DNA from: an uncultured Hungatella sp.
GTDB lineage: Bacteria > Bacillota > Clostridia > Lachnospirales > Lachnospiraceae
Assembly: GCA_910585645.1 (NCBI GenBank)
Contig: CAJUFP010000167.1
Location: forward strand, 1 to 8,025
DNA: 8,025 nt
Direction: 5' to 3'
Each line of letters starts with the position of its first letter. Position 1 is the stretch's first letter. Under the pieces are notes generated by a model. That model saw only the letters and a list, made by a program, of their open reading frames with translations. It was not told where the DNA came from and did not search any database. A program made the translations under genes and the position numbers. Shown here one piece after another: positions 1 to 6,800 of the stretch.

Positions 1-10
1 CTGGGCGCAC

Positions 11-39
11 TAACAGTTCAGATAACCCTTGAACTGTTA
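11..39. repeat. Perfect 10-bp inverted repeat (hairpin or operator)
   Basis: TAACAGTTCA (11-20) and TGAACTGTTA (30-39) are exact reverse complements separated by nine bases. The right arm recurs at 136-146 as TGAACGGTTAC, with one change from 30-40, so the motif TGAACnGTTAC appears three times in 140 bp counting both strands. It could be the terminal stem of the surrounding element or a binding site for a dimeric regulator. It lies about 160 bp before the addB promoter, which makes direct control of addB less likely. Confidence 0.6.
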
Positions 40-145
40 CGCATCCGGCCAATTAGAATCGCCTTTGGCGATGGGCCGAATGCCTGCTGTCATTACGCTT
101 TCGCGCGGTCAGCGCGGTAAACGCACAGACCTGTCTGAACGGTTA
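11..145. repeat. MITE-like / structured intergenic element with terminal inverted repeats
   Basis: This stretch is bounded by a 12-bp imperfect inverted repeat: TAACAGTTCAGA at 11-22 and TCTGAACGGTTA at 134-145, matching at 11 of 12 positions. Inside are four further hairpins. The first is a perfect 10-bp stem (11-20 with 30-39, 9-nt loop). The second is nested: GCATCCGGCC 41-50 pairs with GGCCGAATGC 74-83 with one mismatch, around a perfect 6-bp stem 58-63/67-72. The third is CGCGC 102-106 with GCGCG 112-116, extended by TTAC 93-96 / GTAA 117-120. The fourth is CAGAC 126-130 with GTCTG 133-137. Neither strand has a T tract after a stem, so it is not a typical terminator. I see no transposase and no obvious target-site duplication. 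The sequence shows the structure; calling it a dispersed repeat or a structured RNA is inference. Confidence 0.5.
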
Positions 146-147
146 CC

Positions 148-177
148 ATTATACACCATTTTCTGGGAAACTGCCAT
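148..177 (-). promoter_or_regulatory. Possible divergent sigma-A-type promoter reading left
   Basis: On the minus strand, ATGGCA (complement of 172-177; 4 of 6 matches to TTGACA) stands 18 bp from a perfect TATAAT (complement of 148-153). Transcription would begin near 141 and run left through the hairpin-rich block at 11-145 and out of the window. It could express that block as RNA or serve a divergent gene to the left. The -35 box is weak and the region is AT-rich, so a chance match is possible. Confidence 0.25.
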
Positions 178-201
178 AAAAAGTTGAAGGAAAAAATCTG
201 C

Positions 202-230
202 TTGAACCGGCCCGGACTACAGAATATAAT
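202..230 (+). promoter_or_regulatory. Sigma-A promoter for addB-addA
   Basis: TTGAAC at 202-207 (4 of 6 matches to the -35 consensus) is followed after exactly 17 bp by a perfect -10 box TATAAT at 225-230. Transcription should start near 237, giving a leader of about 60 nt before ATG 297. This is the only good forward promoter in the upstream gap. As addA starts inside addB, it probably drives both genes. I see no LexA-type site overlapping it, which would fit constitutive expression, though the host's LexA motif is unknown. Confidence 0.7.
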
Positions 231-261
231 AGTACCATGTAACGTTTATCCATCCAAAAAA

Positions 262-276
262 GGCAGAAACCCTGCC
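262..276 (+). promoter_or_regulatory. Small leader hairpin before the addB ribosome binding site
   Basis: GGCAG (262-266) pairs with CTGCC (272-276) around a five-base loop, in the predicted untranslated leader. It ends seven bases before the Shine-Dalgarno core. It has no following T run, so it is not a terminator. It leaves the ribosome site free and might only stabilise the 5' end. A five-bp stem can occur by chance. Confidence 0.3.
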
Positions 277-283
277 GGAAACT

Positions 284-288
284 GAGGT
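284..288 (+). promoter_or_regulatory. addB ribosome binding site
   Basis: GAGGT lies eight bases before ATG 297 and supports that start. The protein begins immediately with the beta strand and Walker A loop expected at the AddB N-terminus. Confidence 0.75.
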
Positions 289-296
289 AAAGTTTT

Positions 297-3200
297 ATGT
301 CCCTGCAATTTATCTTTGGAGCCTCCGGCTCCGGGAAGACAAGATATCTCTACGAAGATCTGATCCGTCAGTCTTTGGAGCAGCCCCAGATCCAGTATGT
401 GGCCATTGTGCCGGAGCAGTTTACCATGCAGACCCAGAAAGATATTGTGACCCTGCATCCGGACCACGGGACCATGAACATTGACATCGTAAGCTTTGAG
501 CGTCTGGCGTACCGGGTGTTTGAGGAGCTGGCAGTGGAACACTTGGAGGTCCTGGACGATATGGGCAAATCCATGGTCTTAAGGAGAGTGGCTTCCGGAG
601 AGCGGAAAAATCTGGGCATCTTTTCCGGTCATCTGAATCAGACCGGATTTATCAATCAATTAAAATCCATGTTGTCAGAACTTTATCAGTACGGGATCAG
701 CCCCGACGGCCTTCGAGTGGCCGCCGGGGAGGTGAAAAGTCCGCTGCTTAAGGAGAAGCTGAAGGATCTGCTGGTGATCTATGAGGCCTTCCAGAGGGAG
801 ATCTCCAGCCGGTACATCACCACGGAGGAGATCCTGGACGTGCTGTGCCGGGTGCTGCCACAGTCCCGGTTTATCAAAAACAGCGTTGTGACTCTGGACG
901 GGTACACCGGGTTTACGCCGGTCCAGTACCGGCTTTTGGAGCTTCTGATGCTCTATGCCAGAAAGGTGGTGGTGACTGTCACCATCGGCGGAGGGGAGAA
1001 CCCCTTTGAGAAGGCAAAGCTTCAAAACCTCTTCCACATGAGCAAGGACATGACCTGCCATCTGGCAAATCTGGCAGTAAAGAACCGGATCGTTAGAGAA
1101 AAGGATGTGGTCCTGACAGACCAGGACTCCGGCCGTGGCGCGGATACGGGTATGAGAACAAGCGCGGACGCAGAAACCAATACGGGGGCGGGAACGAGTA
1201 CAGGCATGGATACAAGCGCAGCCCCGGAAGTTATGGTAGCGCGGCGGCAGGGGCGGTTTGCCCACAGCCCTGCCATCGGGTTTATTGAAAAGCATTTGTA
1301 CCGCTTTACGCCGGAAACGTTTCAGGGTGAGCCGGGACAGATCGAGATCTTTAAGGCCCGCACTCCGGCCCAGGAGATTGAGGGAGCGGCGTCCTATATC
1401 CACCGGCTGGTGCAGAATGAGGGAGTCCGTTACCGGGAGATCGCGGTCATAACCGGGGACCTGACCGGGTACGGGTATGAGATCGCCAACCGGTTTCAGG
1501 CAGAGAATATCCCCTATTTTATGGACAATAAAAAGAGCATCATGGAAAATGTCATGGTGGAATTTATCCGGGCGGCCCTGGAGGCGGTGGAGAAGGATTC
1601 TTCCTATGAGAGCGTGTTCCGGTTTCTAAAGACAGGGCTGGCCTCCCCGAAGATGGAACAGATCCACCGCCTGGAAAATTATGTGACAGCCCTTGGCATT
1701 CGGGGATTTAAGGGATGGAATCAGGTGTGGGAGAACACGTACCGGGGCGGGAAACAGCTAAACTTAAAAGAGCTGAACGAGTTTCGGGAGGAGATCCTGT
1801 TAACGCTTGGGCCCCTAAAGGAGGCGGCGGGGGACCGGGAGAAGACGGTGAAGACCATGACAGCGGCTGTGGTGGCCTGTCTGGAACAGTGCCAGGTTCA
1901 GAGGCAGCTGGAAGCTTACCGGGAACATTTTGAGGAGATCGGGGAGTACAGCCTGGCTAAGGAGTATGAGCAGGTCTATGAGCTGGTGATGGCCATGTTT
2001 GACCGGCTGACCCACCTACTGGGGGAGGAGAAGGTGAGCCGGAAGGAGTACGCCCAGATCCTGGACGCGGGGTTCGGGGAGATCACAGTGGGGGTGATTC
2101 CCGCCACGGTGGACCGGGTGGTGGTGGGCGATATCACCAGGACCCGCTTAGATCAGATCAAGGTGCTGTTTTTCCTGGGGGTCAACGAGGGGGTGGTGCC
2201 TTCCAGAAAGGACAGCGGCGGCATTTTGACAGACATGGACCGGGAGTTTTTAAAGGAAATGTCCATAGAGCTGGCCCCTACCTCCAGGGAGGACAGCTTC
2301 CGCCAGAGATTTTATCTGTACCTGATGATGACAAAGCCCTCCCGCAGCCTGGTGGTGTCCTATGCGGCGTTTACCCAGGCGGGCAAGGCCCAGCGGCCCT
2401 CCTCCCTTATGGGGGAGTTAAGCCGGATGTTTCCGGACCTTGTGGTGAAGGATCTTGCCCTGGAGGAGAAGACCATAGCCTCCCCGGCAGAGGCTATGGA
2501 CAGGCTGATCGAAGGGCTTCGGGATTATGAGGAGAACCGGGAAAACGGAAGCTTTCTGGAGCTGTACCGCCATTTTGCCAGGAAGGAGGCCTGCATGGAC
2601 CAGGTGGAGCGCGTAAGGCAGGCCGCGTTTTACAGCTATGTGGAGAGGGGCATCAGCCGGGCGGCGGCAAGGGCGCTGTACGGGAAGGTGCTGGAGGGAA
2701 GCGTCACCAGGCTGGAACAGTACGCCTCCTGCGCCTACGCCCATTTCCTAAGCTACGGCATGGAGCTTATGGAGCGGCAGGAATACCAGGTGGGGGCTGT
2801 GGACATGGGAAATCTGTTCCACGGGGCTATTGATCTGTGTTTTCAGCAGCTGAAAGAGCAGGGGAGAAGCGCCGGGGATTTAAGTGATGAGGAGCGGGGA
2901 CAGCTGGTGAAAGGGGCTGTGGACCAGGTGACCCAGGAGTACGGCAGCGCCATTTTAAAGAGCAGCGCCAGAAATCAGTATCTGGCGGGGCGCGTGGAGC
3001 GGATGACGGAGCGGACCATGTGGGCCCTGGGAGAGCAGCTGAAAAAGGGAGATTTCCACCCTGCCGGGTTTGAGGTGTCTTTTTCCGCCATTGACAACCT
3101 GGAGGCCATGAAGATCCGGCTGTCCGGAGAGGAGGAGATGCACCTGCGGGGGCGCATTGACCGGCTGGATCTGTGCCAGGACGAGACCCACGTGTATGTG

Positions 3201-3866
3201 AAGATCATTGACTACAAATCCGGCTCTACCCGGTTTGACCTGGCTGCCATCTATTATGGGCTCCAGCTGCAGCTGGTGGTGTACATGGACGCGGTGACAG
3301 AGCTGGAAAAGCGGCGGTTCCCCTCCAAGGAGGTGGTGCCTGCGGGGATTTTTTACTACAACATCAAGGACCCTGTGGTGGACAAGGAGGATGTGGATGT
3401 GCCGGAGGACATTGACGCCCTGATCTTAGAGCAGCTGCGGATGAACGGGCTGGTAAACAGCGATCTGGAGGTGATCAGCCACCTGGACAGGGACATCAGG
3501 TCCAAGTCCGACGTGATTCCTGTGGCCATGAAGGACGGGATGATCCAGGAGAAATATTCATCCGTTGCCAGCGGAAAGCATTTTGAGGCTTTGAAACAGT
3601 ATGTGCGGGGCAAGGTGAGGCAGGACGGCCGGGAGATCCTGGATGGAAATGTCCCGGTGGCTCCATACAAGCAGGGGAGCCGGACTGCCTGCGATTTTTG
3701 CCCTTACCACGGGGTCTGCGGGTTTGATCTAAAGGTTTCCGGCTACCGCTTCCGGCGGTTTCGCCCTTTAAAGCCGGAGGAAATATGGGAGGAGATCCTG
3801 GAAGGAGAGAATGAGGATGAAATGGACGCCAAAACAGCAGGAAGTGATAAACGCCAGGGGATGTAA
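297..3866 (+). CDS. addB: ATP-dependent helicase/deoxyribonuclease subunit AddB (RexB)
   Basis: This is subunit B of the cytoplasmic AddAB helicase-nuclease, which resects double-strand DNA ends for RecA-dependent repair. The 1189 residues compare with about 1166 in B. subtilis. A Walker A loop GASGSGKT is at residues 8-15. A conserved helicase-like segment (FLGVNEGVVPS) is near 626-636. In characterised AddB proteins the helicase half does not drive unwinding and instead takes part in Chi recognition. The C-terminal RecB-family nuclease shows H842, D955 (GRIDRLD), D972/K974 (DYK) and Q990/Q992 (QLQLVVY). Cysteines C812, C1132, C1135 and C1141 form the 4Fe-4S staple. From memory the B. subtilis ligands are 801, 1121, 1124 and 1130, so every spacing is identical. 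An unusual Thr/Ser/Gly-rich repeat insertion lies at about 279-310. The last 17-19 residues are encoded in the overlap with addA. No frameshift or missing key residue was seen. Confidence 0.97.
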   Translation: MSLQFIFGASGSGKTRYLYEDLIRQSLEQPQIQYVAIVPEQFTMQTQKDIVTLHPDHGTMNIDIVSFERLAYRVFEELAVEHLEVLDDMGKSMVLRRVASGERKNLGIFSGHLNQTGFINQLKSMLSELYQYGISPDGLRVAAGEVKSPLLKEKLKDLLVIYEAFQREISSRYITTEEILDVLCRVLPQSRFIKNSVVTLDGYTGFTPVQYRLLELLMLYARKVVVTVTIGGGENPFEKAKLQNLFHMSKDMTCHLANLAVKNRIVREKDVVLTDQDSGRGADTGMRTSADAETNTGAGTSTGMDTSAAPEVMVARRQGRFAHSPAIGFIEKHLYRFTPETFQGEPGQIEIFKARTPAQEIEGAASYIHRLVQNEGVRYREIAVITGDLTGYGYEIANRFQAENIPYFMDNKKSIMENVMVEFIRAALEAVEKDSSYESVFRFLKTGLASPKMEQIHRLENYVTALGIRGFKGWNQVWENTYRGGKQLNLKELNEFREEILLTLGPLKEAAGDREKTVKTMTAAVVACLEQCQVQRQLEAYREHFEEIGEYSLAKEYEQVYELVMAMFDRLTHLLGEEKVSRKEYAQILDAGFGEITVGVIPATVDRVVVGDITRTRLDQIKVLFFLGVNEGVVPSRKDSGGILTDMDREFLKEMSIELAPTSREDSFRQRFYLYLMMTKPSRSLVVSYAAFTQAGKAQRPSSLMGELSRMFPDLVVKDLALEEKTIASPAEAMDRLIEGLRDYEENRENGSFLELYRHFARKEACMDQVERVRQAAFYSYVERGISRAAARALYGKVLEGSVTRLEQYASCAYAHFLSYGMELMERQEYQVGAVDMGNLFHGAIDLCFQQLKEQGRSAGDLSDEERGQLVKGAVDQVTQEYGSAILKSSARNQYLAGRVERMTERTMWALGEQLKKGDFHPAGFEVSFSAIDNLEAMKIRLSGEEEMHLRGRIDRLDLCQDETHVYVKIIDYKSGSTRFDLAAIYYGLQLQLVVYMDAVTELEKRRFPSKEVVPAGIFYYNIKDPVVDKEDVDVPEDIDALILEQLRMNGLVNSDLEVISHLDRDIRSKSDVIPVAMKDGMIQEKYSSVASGKHFEALKQYVRGKVRQDGREILDGNVPVAPYKQGSRTACDFCPYHGVCGFDLKVSGYRFRRFRPLKPEEIWEEILEGENEDEMDAKTAGSDKRQGM
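1140..1229 (+). repeat. Degenerate 18-nt (hexapeptide) tandem repeat inside addB
   Basis: Residues 282-311 of AddB divide into five six-residue units: ADTGMR, TSADAE, TNTGAG, TSTGMD, TSAAPE. At DNA level the second (1158-1175) and fifth (1212-1229) units match at 14 of 18 bases; the third and fourth match at 10 of 18. The segment is rich in Thr, Ser, Gly and Ala with few hydrophobic residues, so it is probably a disordered linker. It sits between a charged helix region and GRFAHSP. The unit length is a multiple of three, so gain or loss of units would keep the frame. Confidence 0.6.
3802..3807 (+). promoter_or_regulatory. addA ribosome binding site inside addB
   Basis: AAGGAG lies within the last codons of addB. 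It stands nine bases from ATG 3817 and only three from ATG 3811. The nine-base spacing is normal and the three-base spacing is poor, so ATG 3817 is the more likely start. Ribosomes translating addB to its stop at 3866 pass over this site, which implies translational coupling. Confidence 0.7.
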
Positions 3867-6800
3867 TCTTCTGGTGTCGGCAGCGGCGGGAAGCGGGAAG
3901 ACGGCGGTTCTGGTGGAGCGCATCCTCCATCTGATCTGCGATGAGGAGAACCCGGTTGACATTGACAGACTCCTTGTGATGACATTTACCAGCGCGGCGG
4001 CGGGGGAGATGCGGGAGCGGATCTTAAAGGCCATTGAAGAGAAGCTGGCAGAGAATCCGGCACAGGAGCATCTCCAGGTCCAGGCGGCTCTGGTACACCG
4101 GGCGCAGATCACCACCATTGACAGCTTCTGCTTAAGCCTGATCCGGGACCATTTTAATCTTTTGGATATTGACCCGGCCTTCCGCGTCGGAGACGAGGGG
4201 GAGCTGATGCTCCTTCGGGGGGACGTGATGGAGGAAATGCTGGAGGAGTATTATGAGAAGGACGACCCGGTGTTTAGCCAGTTTGTGGAGAACTACGCTG
4301 CCGGGAAATCGGACAGCGGCATTGAGGATTATATCATGCAGGTATATACCTTCTCCCAGAGCAACCCTTTTCCCCAGGAGTGGCTGGATCAGTGCAGGCG
4401 GGAGCTGCTGGAGATGAATGAGGAGGAGCTTGACGGGACGCCCTGGATGAAATTTCTTTTGGAGGATGTCAGGGGCCAGGCCGGGGAATGGGCAGAGCAG
4501 CTGACGGAGGCTATGGAGGCGTGCGGCCAGGAAGGCGGCCCCTACATGTACCTTCCTACGCTCCAGGCGGAGCTTGAGCTGGTGAGAACCATCGGAGCCG
4601 CAAAGGATTATGGGACTTTGTACCACGCGCTCCAAAACGCGGAGTTCGGGAGAATGGCCGCTGCCAGGGGCAAGACCATTGACCCGGAGAAAAAGGAGTA
4701 CGCCGCCGCTGCCAGGGACCGGGTGAAAAAGGCGGTAAAGGCCATGGCAGAGCGCTACGGCAGCCAGAGCCCACAGGAGGCTGTGGAGGAGCTGGCCGGC
4801 AGCAGGGATGTGGTCTTAAAGCTTTTGGAGCTGGCCGGGGAATTTCACAGACGGTATCAGGAGGCGAAACGGGATAAAAATATCGTGGATTTCAATGACC
4901 TGGAGCATGAGGCTCTACGGGTCCTGGTAAAGAGGGAGGACAAAAATTTGTCTTACACTCCGGTGGCTGACGAGCTGAGCAAAAGGTACGCCGAGATTTT
5001 GGTGGATGAGTACCAGGACAGCAATGATGTCCAGGAGACCCTGATAAAGAGTCTGTCCGCGGAGCGGTTCGGGCGGCCCAATGTGTTTATGGTGGGGGAT
5101 GTGAAGCAGAGCATCTACAAATTCCGCCTGGCCAGGCCGGAGCTGTTTATGAATAAATATGAGTGTTATGAGGATTATGGGGCTGAAAAGGATCCGGCCA
5201 AAAACCAGGACCGGGCAGAGGCCGAAGGGGAATCTGTCAGGGGAAAGAAGATCGAGCTGCGTCAGAATTTCCGCAGCCGGGCCTCTGTTCTGGACAGCGT
5301 CAATCAGGTGTTTTTCCAGATCATGACCAGAAACCTGGGCAATATCCAGTACACGGATAACGTTGCCCTTCACGCCGGGGCCAGTTTTGCCCAAACTGAG
5401 GATCAGGCCGGGACGCCTACAGAACTGCTTTTGGTGGACACAGGGGCAAAGGCCATGGGGCCAAATGACGAGGAGCTGGAGGACTATACCAGCCGGGAGA
5501 TCGAGGCCAGGCTGATCGCGTCCAGAATCAGGGAGCTGACGGACCCAAAGACAGGGCTGTCCGTGTGGGACAAGGAGGCGGGCTGCTACCGTCTGGCCAG
5601 GTACGGGGATATGGTGATCCTTCTGCGGAGCCTTACAGGGTGGACGGACTCTTTTTTAAATGTGCTGACTCAGGAGGATATCCCCGCCTTTGCCGAGACA
5701 GGAACCGGGTACTTTGACACCATTGAGGTGGAGACCATTCTGGCCATGCTGGCTGTTATTGATAACCCGATCCAGGACATCCCTTTGGCCGCGGTCTTAA
5801 AGTCGCCTGTGGCGGACATGGACGAGGAGGAACTGGCGTGGCTCATGGCAGCGTGGAAGCACGCCCCTGAAAAAGGCCAGGACCGGGGGATCTACGGGGC
5901 TCTGCGGCTTGCGCTTCTGGGGAGCGAGCAGAGAGAGGCCCAAGCAGCCCAGGAGACGGCGGCGGAGATGTGGGATGAAAGCTGGCAGGAACCAGATGGG
6001 GATCCGGAAAAGGAGAGCGGGGAGGAAGAGTGGGAAAAGAAGGGAAAAATTCAGAAAAAAAATCCGGAAATGTGGGAATATAAATCTGAAACCGAGCATA
6101 AAAATGGCAATCTGTGGGAGATGGATGACAATGATCAGACCAAAACCGGCGGAAGGCGGGAGGCGGGTCATATAGATCAGAGCGAAACCGGAAAAAGGGG
6201 GGAGAATTTCCAATCTCCCATAAGAAAGACCGACGCAATGTGGGAAGACAGCCAGATTGATTGGGAGAGGTCCCAAAAAGAGTGGGGAGAGCTGGCGGAG
6301 CTGGTGGGAATGCCGGAGGAAACGGCCAGATCCATACATAAAAAGTGCCGCGCCTTTGCCTGCCTTTTAAGCGGGCTGCAGAGCCAGGCGGCCTACGTCC
6401 CCATCCATGAGCTGATCCATCGGGTGTATTTGCAGACAGGGTATTATGATTATGTGTCAGCCATGCCTGCGGGGGAGGTGCGCAAGGCAAACCTGGACAT
6501 GCTCATTGAGAAGGCCTCTGCCTATGAGAAGACCAGCTACAAGGGCCTGTTCCATTTTATCCGGTATATTGAGCGGCTGAAAAAGTATGATACAGATTTT
6601 GGGGAGGCCACCGCGGCAGGCAAGTCCCAGGACATGGTGCGGGTCATGAGCATTCACAAGAGCAAGGGTCTGGAGTTTCCCATCGTGTTTTTGGCCGGCA
6701 TGGGAAAAGCTTTTAACAAACAGGATATCAGGGGAAAGCTGTTGATCGACGCGGACCTTGGGATCGGAGCGGACCACTTAAATGTGGACACCAGGGTGAA

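Noticed and set aside
1..120. Reading frame open from the window start to TAA 118-120, possibly the end of an upstream gene
   Set aside because: It runs straight through the hairpin-packed element and its Arg/Ile/Cys-rich product resembles no family I know. Thirty-nine codons without a stop in GC-rich DNA is not persuasive. A real upstream gene end cannot be excluded without sequence to the left.
675..1403. 242-codon minus-strand open frame inside addB
   Set aside because: It lies wholly within a well-supported AddB coding region. Its Pro/His/Leu-rich product is typical of the antisense of GC-rich codons, and no domain is recognisable.
5909..6175. Plus-strand 88-codon frame inside addA
   Set aside because: Arg/Lys-rich shadow of the Glu-rich insertion in another frame. 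It matters only as the possible +1 slippage frame.
5797..6490. Overlapping minus-strand frames of 180 and 215 codons opposite the addA insertion
   Set aside because: Pro/Phe/Leu-rich products are what the complement of Glu/Gly/Lys codons gives. There is no convincing ribosome site or family match. They arise from the repeat composition.
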